Source of the DNA: Saturnia japonica
Taxonomy: Eukaryota > Arthropoda > Insecta > Lepidoptera > Saturniidae
DNA length: 64,000 nucleotides
Direction of reading: 5' to 3'
NCBI GenBank assembly: GCA_033032175.1
Contig: CM065310.1
Location: forward strand, 3,224,001 to 3,288,000
The translations under genes and the position numbers were made by a program. Below, piece after piece: positions 36,076 to 46,300 of the stretch (the stretch's first letter is position 1; the number at the start of each line of letters is the position of its first letter). The notes beneath the pieces are model-generated. The model saw nothing but the letters and a program-made list of their open reading frames with translations. It did no database searches and was not told the origin of the DNA.

Positions 36076-37333
36076 TTTATTTATGGAAATCTTCAGCTCT
36101 TAAATTACACCTACACATACATAGCTAATTAAGTTGACATATTGGCTTAGCCAATATGATTTCAATCGTATTACAATAAAGATTTAATAATGTTATACCC
36201 CAACTAAATTATTAATTAATATTATTTGCATCAACAAGAACGATGTAGTGTTTTTGGTTTGAATGTGTGTGTGTGTGTGTGTGTGTATGTGTGTGTATGT
36301 TTTTTTTCCAGGGGTTTGGACAAAAATACTCTTACGTATCATCAGGGTCTAACCTTGGTATGTCGGACTCGAAGTTATGACTGCCCCCATACTGACTAAA
36401 AACCTCCTCTGGCGTCAACCTCCTCTTCCCCCACGGAACCGCCACTAGGCATTACTTCGTGGAGGGAGGCTCTAGCTACTGCTTTTCCGTCGTGCTGTGA
36501 GTTTTGTTTTCTGACCACTTTCTTTCCAACCGACGGAGTCCCTGAAGAACTTCCGTCGCAAAAGCACTTGTCGCTTGCCATGCTGCCTCCGATGAAAGCA
36601 TAGCTTCTATCAAAGACTCTGGCTGAACTTTCTTCGTAAGGGCCTCTGCCCAGGTACAGCGTAACAGGTCGAAACGAGGACACGTAAAGAACACGTGCTC
36701 TGCATCTTCACTAACTCCTTGGCAGGACGGGCACATTGGAGATACCTCGTGCTTATATTTATAGAGGTATGCCCGATAGCACCCATGTCTTGAGATCATT
36801 TGTGTCAGGTAGTAATTGCCCTCTTCATGATTACGGTTCAACCAGACATCAGCTTGTGGAATAAGACGGTAGGTCCATCTGCCTTTTGTACTGGTATCCC
36901 AATTCGATTGCCATCGTCGTATGCTATTTAGCCGTTCCTCTTTGCCAATTTCTCCAGGGCTCAATATAGTCGTTACTTTACGGTGGTAAAGGGCTTTCCG
37001 TTCATCGGCTAGTACTTCAATTGGCAGCATCCCGGCAATAACGTTCACAGCGTCGTCAGACACTGTGCGAAAAGCACTGGCAATTCTTAAAGCACTCAAC
37101 CGATATACTGGTGCAATTTCCCTTCGTGCTTCTTGTATTTTAAGCGCATCGGCCCACATGGGGATTCCGTAAGTGAGTACGGATGTTACAACAGACGTCA
37201 GTAACGTCCTCCTTCTCTGCTTCGGGTCTCCTATGTTGGGCATCAGCCTTGATAAAGTCGGTCTGACCACCGACGCTTTGGCACTGTGTTTAACACTGAA
37301 TTACGGGCATAATTGATCTTGGTTGTACGTACG
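36076..37333 (-). mobile_element. R1-like LINE, 5'-truncated, inserted in an R-E repeat
   Basis: The - strand frame from about 37300 to 36476 encodes the end of a non-LTR ORF2: VKHSAKASVVRPTLSRLMPN, then VVTSVLTYGIPMWADALKIQ, IASAFRTVSDDAVNVIAGML, and the C-terminal zinc knuckle CPSCQGVSEDAEHVFFTCPR (C-x2-C, H, C). These belong to the R1-clade type of LINE in insects. The frame is open for 264 codons, so the copy is fairly young, but it lacks endonuclease and the reverse-transcriptase core. The 3' UTR (36470-36076) holds a (GT)n tract and ends near ataaataaat. Confidence 0.75.
36264..36299. repeat. (GT)n microsatellite
   Basis: gtgtgtgt-type run, interrupted by two tatgt units, within the 3' UTR of the LINE fragment. 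Confidence 0.9.
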
Positions 37334-37845
37334 TGAAATTAGGTAATTTGATCGATATTACAAAGGTACACATTTATTATAATCCTCCTCCAGTTCTGAA
37401 ATATCGCCCTTTTGTTCTGAAGTTGGTTAAAATATAATCGTCAATTCATTTATAAAAATAATAATTAGTGACATAATAAAATCTTAACCCTGGGGAAACT
37501 GGTTTGTCATATACGCGGTAACACTAAATTCCGCCAATTTTTTTTTAGGTTATGTTATTTTACATTGATTAAATAAGATAATTTATTATTTACTGATAGT
37601 ACGTGATCCCAGAATATTTATTATTTATTGTAGTAGGTATTGTTATTACATAGTTTCACTACACATACTGACATTATTTTTGGATCATTAAATAAAATAC
37701 ACTGCTTGTCAACGTGTCAGTGTTGTCGGAATGACACAGACTCGAGTAAGCCGATGCCGGCGTGGTTTTAATAGCGTTTAGTGTTTACGCAAATGGCATT
37801 TAGTTGTGGCGCCAGCGAACAACCAATCATTAATCTATGGTTATA
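37334..37845 (+). repeat. interspersed repeat family R-E, copy 2, right part
   Basis: Matches 11138-11640: aaattaggtaatttgatcga, aatcgtcaattcatttataa, cctggggaaactggtttgtc, atatacgcggtaacacta, gtcaacgtgtcagtgttgtc, caaccaatcattaatctatg. Confidence 0.65.
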
Positions 37846-39183
37846 AATGCAGTTTTGCAGTATTGTTTAATTCATTCAGACTTATTTTCAGTGATATTCA
37901 CGAATAACATTAGCATAAAAAACCACGCTGATACACTAACATACACATAAAGTAGTGAGTGTGTAGTAGAGAGAAGTCGTAAAGAGCCAACCAGAAACGA
38001 CGTTAACCGAATGGCACGTAGCGACGTCCTAATAATTATTTTATATTAACTTGAATGTAATGAACGTCTGTAATAGGTTCGTATATCAAAATTTAATTTA
38101 GTATAAATATTAAAATAAGTAATGTATAATACGCGCACTGTTGGTGCCGCCTTTATTATATAAATACATGTAAGTATTATCGAATACTTTTGAATTTTTG
38201 TTAAAAAAAAATTATTTGTAATGACTTTCGTGAAATGTTAAAAACAAAATTTTTTTATTATTAAAATACGAAAATTATTTTTAATTATTTAATAAATAAT
38301 TTTAATCATTAATTATTCGTGCTTTCTATATCTATCGGCCCTAATAGCTATTGTGGAGGCCTAAGAGCTGATTCACACATCAAGTCGTTATTTTTTCCGG
38401 ATCATGGATTCACGTATTTATACCCTCACAAATCATAAAAAACACGAATAATAATAGGTCGAATTGTATCATACGTCCTTCGTCATCAACAACGAATTGT
38501 CAATGACGAATGTATGTGAACAGCCCGTAAGGTTCGTAAATATTTAATATAACCTCTCATAATATCTCATTTCTAATCTTCCTCCGTCATTGTGTTATGA
38601 CAATTACAATAAAACAGATGTAATACATAAAATATGAATTAGGGTCAAAACATTTTCTTTGTTATGCCCCAAAATAATTAAAATTAAATAAATATATTAT
38701 TTGTAATAACTTTAATAAGATTAGTTTTAAAAGACACAAACGTTTATTAAATACTAAATAAGACTATATCAATATCAAAAACAAAATAAGCTAAGAGATT
38801 ATTAAATAAAATTAAGTATTCATAAAAGCTCCAATAAACGACGGTCCGCTCGTAAACTCTATTAAAGGGAAAGATAAATACATGTAGTTGAGATCATTTA
38901 CGAGACATAAAACGGCATCTCGAGTAAGCGACATGAAAATCAATAGATAAACGTCTTCAAAAACACTGTCCAGCGATAACAGCTTGCACTTTCGACTGTT
39001 CATAAGTGTCTAAGGGTTTGTTGATATGCTGCATCGTTATCAGTATAATCTACACGCCGACGCCGTGCCCCCCACCATCATAAAAACCTACCACGCCCAC
39101 AAATCCTCTCAAATGGTGCATTTATTGCTATCACCAATACAATATTTATATCAAATTCTTATATTTAGTTACGTAACACTTAC
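37846..39183. other. presumed intronic or intergenic, no confirmed gene
   Basis: AT-rich overall. A 63-codon - strand frame at 39003-38812 (CKLLSLDSVFEDVYLLIF, then SLTRDAVLCLVNDLNYMYLS) has protein-like composition. Its segment following gaacag would continue in phase from the candidate exon at 39215-39184, but the acceptor lacks a pyrimidine tract. I regard it as possible, not supported. Confidence 0.3.
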
Positions 39184-39340
39184 CCACGAGAGCAAAGTCC
39201 CGGTTTGGGCGCCATTTAGCGCGTGGTACTGGCGCGATGAGTTTATCTCTCGCGGAGATCCGAGCGCGGCAACGTGCAGCGCGCGACTGCCGCGAACGCG
39301 AGAGGCGCGGGCGTGTTCATAGCTCACGCATGTGCAGAAC
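39184..39340 (-). promoter_or_regulatory. CpG-rich candidate first exon of the - strand gene
   Basis: A strongly CpG-rich block (gcgcgactgccgcgaacgcg on the + strand) ends, on the - strand, in ctctcgtgg|gtaagtg, an excellent 5' splice site at 39184/39183. Within it, the - strand has aaATGgcgcc at 39215-39213, giving a short reading frame MAPKPGLCSR that runs into the donor. A CpG-rich leader, a start codon and a strong donor look like the first exon of an insect gene. It cannot join exon A at 31391 directly, because that junction gives an immediate stop, so an intervening exon or another transcript is required. Confidence 0.4.
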
Positions 39341-40101
39341 TACCCTCCATTTGTTCTCTCCATGTTGGACTTATATTACAATCCCCAGAAACCAAGATTG
39401 TCATCTCGAGTAGAGATACAGTGTTGCGCTGCATTCCAATGAACGTGATATGTTCGCTGATGTATCGTCGGTTTTTATTAATGGAACATGATGTGAATAG
39501 TAAAGTATATCGTGGCAATTTGAACTTAGCTGAAAGATTTATGATAAATGTTTAAAAATATAATTTTTGTAATGATATACACCGACCGTACTTATGAATG
39601 TTAATTTATTTCACCAAATCCTATATATATATATATATAGTGTGTTCTATTCTTACCTATTTCCATAAAGTACGAGCAACTTGTATTAGATATGAAATTA
39701 GTAGACAACTCGAAAGCATGATCAAGATATAAAATGCATGTCAACCTGTTCGTTGATGTCAAGTGAAACATCTGGCGGCGATTCAATAATCAGATGACAA
39801 TTAAGAGTGAAAGTTCAAGAACAAATCACGTTTCGTCACATTTCGTTACACACGATAAAGGTACCATAATATTTTATGTTACGATATCTTAGATTAAAAA
39901 TCTTATCTTAGATCAAATCTTAAGATATCACAAACGGTTAAGATGCTTCAATTTATGAAACCATGACATTCTCTTGAATGTCTGCTATATCTGTATAAAA
40001 ATATAAAAAAAGTCAAACCAAAAGTTGAAATTATGAATGCATATAATGTCATAATAAATTACATATCGAAACCGATTTGCATTTCGAAATAACATTCCAT
40101 A
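39341..40101. other. intergenic, (TA)n tract
   Basis: A short (TA)n tract lies at 39619-39640. Otherwise no recognisable features. Confidence 0.45.
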
Positions 40102-40129
40102 TTGTGTGGTTTTTTTTTCGATCTGATCC

Positions 40130-40335
40130 TATCCAAAAACAGAGTCGCTGATGACTTTTACAGCTTTACCAGGCTTGAGGGCGAGCGCTTAGGACACTCA
40201 GCCGTGGAAGCGTGGGCACAAGCGCGCAAGGGTGCCAAAGAGGCCGGACCTCGGCTTGGGCTGTTGCCGCGATTGCAAAGACGTCGTGATCTCACTAATT
40301 CCATATCCGTAAATTTCGAGCTAAATGTCCGGTTT
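40130..40335 (+). other. GC-rich open frame of unknown identity
   Basis: Within a 78-codon frame (40102-40338), the stretch DFYSFTRLEGERLGHSAVEA and WAQARKGAKEAGPRLGLLPR has a GC-rich, alanine/arginine-rich make-up unlike its AT-rich surroundings. It could be a remnant of a transposon ORF or an orphan exon (an aaaaacag acceptor-like site precedes it). I do not recognise the family. Confidence 0.3.
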
Positions 40336-41049
40336 TAAGCTTTACTAAAAGTCTAATGTCCAAATATTGTATGAAACGGTTCATGCTGGAAAGGCCTACA
40401 CAAGGTTCATAAATGTATTCGGATCCGGGGTATTCAGCATCCAGTCACTTCCAACCAACATAAAGTCCTAAACATAAAGGGCGGGCTTCATTCTTTAAAA
40501 TAAACGTTCAAATGCCTACTTTTAATGTGAAACATCTAATTCCCCGGGTCAGACCGGCGACTTAGCCCCAACGTTGGCGGTGTGTAGCGAAGTTAGTTTT
40601 TTTTTAATAGACAGACTGGATCATTTAAAAGTTTCATGTTAAAACATACATAGATTAAAAGCTGTTAGTAGGGATCGCGACCACCATACAGGCTCGGATC
40701 TACGATTTTTCGAACCAGGACAGAAACTTAATAGTGGCACCCCCTGTCTCCAGCGTTTGATATAAATTATTTTGAAATCCTTTTTTTATCATTTGTAAAA
40801 CATTTTCTTTTTGAAATAAATTTTATGCGGAAAACAATTTTTTCTAATTACGAAGAATAACTAACTTTATAAATTTGTTTTACGCCGATAAGTTTGAAAA
40901 TGGCCTTTAAATATTTTTTTTATTAAAGTCGATTTATTAACTATTTTATTCTAATTTGTTCCACTTTCATGTGCAACATGAACAAAATACAACAATATCG
41001 AATAAAAACTAGTCACTATCTTTGCAATGTTTCCGGATCCAGCCCCCCA

Positions 41050-41812
41050 AAAAAGGTTGCTGGCACAGCCACCCAAATATGGGTCAAGTGCGAGTCGTAC
41101 TAAGGACTCGCTTACGATCGATGTTATGTTATGTTATGTGGGCTCCTTCTGTCCGCGCTTAGACTCTTTCTAGGTCCATTGTGCGTAGATATTCCGGCCG
41201 GTGGGGCATTCAGAGGCTTCTCGAAGCGACCTCGGGTTTATGAGGATTTCTGCTCGTTGTATTGCAACTCCCAGGCATTCCAGGGTTACGTAGGTAGCGG
41301 TTTCTTCACCTTCCATGCATGCTCTGCAAATATGTCAGTGACACCTAGAACATAAAGGTGTTTGTTAAGTGAACAATGACTAGTTATAGTTATAGTAGTT
41401 ATAGTATATACACGTAGATCACTTCTATTAAGACTAAGAAGTCGCCGCGACAAACGCGGTTCAGGGATGGGCAGTGTCACCCTCGACTGTCTACAGTCAC
41501 TGGCCGTTGTCCATCGATCTTTATGTGATTCTGTTTTCTTCGACGCTGCTACGAGCGAATCTGACTGAAAGGCAGAGGCAGTATGGGTAGAGGACCTATC
41601 CGCAGACTGCTTGAACCTCTCTTTGCCAGTTAATCTACTGCGGCATTGCCCAGTGATCCGCTGTCTCCTTTGATCCATTGTAAGGTAATTTTATTGTTGG
41701 TTGTAGCCCGTTCCAGTGCTTTGTAACACTCGTTTATAAGCCCAGATTTGTGAGTGTTACTCTTCAGGGCTCGTAAGACTGCAGTGCTGTCGGAGTCGCT
41801 TACAATCGACAC
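41050..41812 (-). mobile_element. LINE RNase H and C-terminal zinc-ribbon remnant
   Basis: The - strand frame 41812-41630 reads VSDSDSTAVLRALKSNTHKS, then NNKITLQWIKGDSGSLGNAA, matching the RNase H domain (acidic D-S-x-x-A pattern, then W-I-x-G-x-S-G-x-x-G-N) of jockey/R1-type LINEs. Further along, 41340-41280 in another frame reads CRACMEGEETATYVTLEC, the C-terminal Cys motif following RNase H in these elements. Frames are shifted between the two, so the copy is dead. Its 3' end lies near 41050. Confidence 0.65.
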
Positions 41813-42204
41813 ATTGCATTCCTAAGAAGGAATACCAGCTATCCTACCTCTCTAGTGTCGTGCAGTGGGTTTGAAAAGTGACTAATGTATGTACAGCCGA
41901 TTTCCAAAAAGGGGGCACATTTACAACCCAAACGACATCCCAGCGGTAATGCTAGCATCAGCACTTTTGCGGTTGTACCAGGAGTGTTCTTTACGATTGC
42001 AGACGATCTCGGCGGAAATAATAGAATATTCTATTCTGATCTCGATTCGATGGCAATCGCTGGAGAATCTTTCTCGTTAAAGCAACGTTACCGCCAAGGG
42101 ATGGATACGAAATAATCCTGCATTACAACCCAATCTATTGACAAGTAGTGCAAGACTTTGAGCATGATCCTAACACTAGAATGCAGTGGAGCGTGAGAGG
42201 CACA
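41813..42204. other. unresolved segment between two LINE remnants
   Basis: Open frames exist on the + strand (41885-42115) but resemble no family I know. The segment may be a deleted remnant of the reverse-transcriptase region or an insert. Confidence 0.3.
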
Positions 42205-42450
42205 GAAACGCTAAATTATCTGACGGTGTTCCGATGTACCCAAAGACGCACAAACTAACACATCATGCCCAGTAGGATGACTTGTCAGCAGAACGTCCCG
42301 TTGAGAGGGCGTATGACATGCGTGATCGGTCATGTCATGTGCTAAAGCGAATCCGTGAGCAGTTCGTCCTACATGGTCTGTCTTCGAGGAACCCAACCAC
42401 AATTCGTGGTGTGCGTTAAAGTTCCCAAACTCCGCAGTTGGAAACTGGCC
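42205..42450 (-). mobile_element. LINE endonuclease fragment
   Basis: The - strand reads FNAHHELWLGSSKTDHVGRT, then FALAHDMTDHACHTPSQRDV and LTSHPTGHDVLVCASLGTSE, followed by H. This is the catalytic end of the AP-type endonuclease of non-LTR elements (F-N-A-H-H motif, then L-G-x-S-x-H). Orientation and order are consistent with the RNase H remnant at 41812-41050, with the intervening reverse transcriptase missing. Confidence 0.65.
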
Positions 42451-43316
42451 CTACTGATGTGATCGAAAAGTAAATTACTCATGAATTATTAAAAGTTTAA
42501 ATCGATGAATAGTTGAAAAATTACAAATAATTCGCAAAACTTATAAATAATTTGAAATTTTTGAATTATTCTCACATTTCTAAATATTATAAACGGAAGA
42601 TCGTCATAAGTAGTCATTTTGGATACAAAAATTATAACCACATGTACATGTACATAATGCAATTAAAATTTGTGCAAAATCACGACTTAACTGCGAAGAA
42701 GTGATCTTTTTAGAAGCGTTCCCGAGCACTTCAAATTTTTAACAAATTTATACATTGAACAAATTTAAAATTTATATTTTGTACTAATGCTGAGTCTGAG
42801 ATTTTAAAACAATCACCAACTTGAAATCACAACTGTACCGATATTCATTTAAAAAACAAGAAACAGAGTGATCACATTTTTGCATTTATAACTTGTGGTA
42901 GGTAAGTATATAATTTTTCGAATCCGACTGGTAGTTCCAGAGTATAAAAAGTTTAGAAATTACAAGTTCCATGTAGAAAGTCACTTTTTTTTAAATCGAA
43001 ACAATAATATTATTATTTTGTATAAAGTATACCTAATATTTGAATTCGATTAATATAGCAAAAAATCTTTTGGATTATGTTTTATTACACATAAAATTCA
43101 TTTCATAGAAATACTTTGTTATGAAAAAATATTCATTCTTATTGTCAATTTTAAGAAATGTATATTTTTTTACGTTAGCAACATACACATCGGCTGTCTA
43201 ATGAACTGTCATTAGGTACTTTTATTTTCTGGACTTGCAACATTGTAAGCTGTTTCCAGAAACAAAAAACTGTGATTTCTAAATTTTATGAATTTCTGAG
43301 ATAAATAACAGTCAGA
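42451..43316. promoter_or_regulatory. upstream region and 5' leader of CCT1
   Basis: The AT-rich region upstream of the CCT1 start. A short decayed Helitron-like phrase (cgaatccgactggtagttcc, reverse orientation) is at 42918-42940. There is no obvious TATA box within 100 bases of the start codon, which is usual for a housekeeping gene. Confidence 0.35.
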
Positions 43317-46300
43317 ATGTCTACACTTGCAACAGCTTTATCCATCGCTGGGACCAGATCCTCTGGAGCACCCGTCAGAAGTCAAAATGGTAATATTTTA
43401 ATTTGATTTAACATGGGTTACTCACACCCCGGTAGATCACATGCACTGCTACTTATGGTTTCAATTTTATAAATATCTCCGTAAATTCATAGTAAAACAT
43501 ATTAAATATTTTTAAATCTTGTCAAGTATACTATAATTAATATGTAAATGTTAAAATCATAAATATAAATAATGATTTTAGATGATAACCTACAAATGTT
43601 GTTAATCGCAAATGTAATGGAGCGTACAAAATACGCATAACTTCCAATATATCATACTAATAATTATTTCTTCCAATACAAATCTTATAGAATTATTTTA
43701 TACTTAGTTAAAAAGTAAATAGATCAGTCGTAAATTGCCAAGTATTGTTGATATACGATACTTGTGTTAACAATCTTTACTATTCCCAGCTTAGAAAAGG
43801 TATTACTCGATTTTCATGCATGTCTTGATGACATCAATGATATGAAGATAATTATACTGTTCCACAATACTATCCCATATAACTGAAATTATATACACAA
43901 ATCTTTGGAAGAGTTTGTTAATGTGTCCAGTTATCTTCTCATCCCTTTTAAATTCAAGTAGTAATGGAATGTAGACATGGGTAACACTGCGCAATTAAGC
44001 CAACTCAGTTTACTGCACTAGATATGTTAACACACTTATTCCAAATGTGTTGGCATATAGCGCACTTTAGCATAGCGAAGTAGCTAAGGCACAGAGGTGT
44101 GCTGCACCGGTCAGCAGACTCATTCATTTCTATAACTTGCTTGCCTCACATACCATTTTACTCAGGCCAGTGCAGTAAGCTGCGCTTAAGTCTTTGAGGT
44201 GGTGCAAGGAATTTTGCTGAATTACCCATGTCCAATAGGATGTATTCTTAAATTCTCACTTCACAATATGTGATTGCTGTCTACTCTTTTCATTGACAAG
44301 TTTTCAGTGAAACCTTGATTAGGTCTCAGATTTTCAAAGACTCAGTTCCTCATTTAAAATACTTGACATATTGATGCAACTACTTCAGGTCTAATAATCA
44401 CCAGCCTAATGGAAATATTTAACAAATGGATAGAATCTTACAAAGCATATTTAATTTAATGAGGTCTTTGTTCTGTGTGGTACATACATGTTAGCAATCT
44501 AAATTTTTTATGAATACTTTTTTTTAAATATATTTTAAAGTAATTTCATTTTAACTAAATAAAGATTGAAAGCGAATTATTTGTTAGTTTCCTGAGAATA
44601 ACTTCTATTTATTACAGTAATGGCAGCGGCTGCTATAGCCAACATAGTGAAAAGCTCTCTAGGGCCAGTGGGTCTTGACAAAATGCTGGTGGATGAAGTT
44701 GGTGAAGTCACAGTCACAAATGATGGAGCCACTATTCTGAAGTAAGTTGTCTGGAGTTCATAGTTTTAATAATAATTAACTTTTTAGTGAGGAATTTTGA
44801 TATCTAATATGTTTACAGGAATAATAATTTTTGAAGTGAAACCTTAAGGCATTTTGAGAACTTTTTGGATGGGGGTTAAGCCCAGGACTAGATACAGATA
44901 GCATAGGTAGATACACATAGGTACAGATAGCTATGTCAATTAGAGTTGTGACCTTAAGCATTGGCTTCAACAACAGAATGGCTCCATTTTATCTAATAAA
45001 GAATGTAACAAATAACCATGTATTGAAAAATGACAATAAAATTTGGCTTGTGGGATTGTGAAACATTTAGAGAAAGTTCTAGGAATATTCCATCTGTAAG
45101 AACTTACATACTGCCACCCTAAGAATATGGGGCCCATCTGCCAAATTTCGTCATATATTATTCAGTTATGAGCTTTTGTTCTTGAGTTGCAGTTACTTTA
45201 TAAGGACAAAAGAGACATATTTTTTAATCAACTTAAAAAAAGGAGGAGATTGTCAATAAAAAATTATATGTTTTAATGGGATCAGCCTTATTTTCTTTGT
45301 TTATAAATTCATTTTTCATTGGAAAGGGGATATCCAGGGTGGTCCCATTTTAATTTCATTGGTGTTGGACCTTTGACTTAAAAAATACACCAGAGAACTC
45401 CTCAAAATCTGAAGATTTTCTGAGAAAAATGTGAATTGAAATCTATTTTCTATTTTCTCAATAATTGTTGAAGATTTTTAGTTTTTTCCCTCCGGTCTTT
45501 TTCTTTGCCTTAAGAACATTTATTTATTTACAATCATGTATATTGTATGTTATGCTAATCTGTAGTATTACAATTTTTTTCATATTTGAATAGAATGTTG
45601 GAAGTTGAACATCCTGCTGCCAAAGTTCTGGTGGAGCTGGCTCAGCTACAAGATGAAGAAGTTGGAGATGGCACCACATCTGTTGTGATAATTGCTGCTG
45701 AACTACTCAAGGTGAGAATTTAAATTTTACAGCTGCATTCAAATTTGTCAGTCCACTATTATTTGCAAATTCGACACATGTTTTTAACTGTTTTTGTGTA
45801 CTAGCAAATCAGCATCCTTTCCACCAGATGTTAAGGGGCCAATGCAGCCTACAGATGTTTATAATCTACCTTAAAAAGAGCCATAATTGTAACTGAGGCT
45901 AGACAATAAAAGTATTTCTATTCCTTAGAAATAAGTTAAAATGCCTAGTCCATTTTGTAAATTACACTATTAGACCTGGAACAACAACACAAGCACTTAC
46001 TGGAGAGTGAGTGTGGTAATAGTGCTTCCATAGTGAAACTGTACATGTTTTATCACTTGGTGTTCTCTAAGTCTAGCTTTATTCGAAACTGTACAACAAT
46101 TTTATTAACACATTTTATTCTATATTTAGTAATAAATAAATATGTTATGTACTGTATGGTTTATACTATCTATAGTAGGATTTACTACCAGTGTGCCATG
46201 AGGCCTGTGATATTTATTTTGTGGGAAACATTATGGTTATTAATTTGTCATTTTGAAACGTTTAATATGTATTTGTCACACTCGACATTGACAAAATTGC

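Noticed and set aside
38812..39003. A protein-like 63-codon - strand frame as exon 2 of the - strand gene
   Set aside because: It joins in phase with the candidate first exon, but the acceptor gaacag has no pyrimidine tract and the inner donor (ctc|gtaaat) is weak. Kept only as a possibility.
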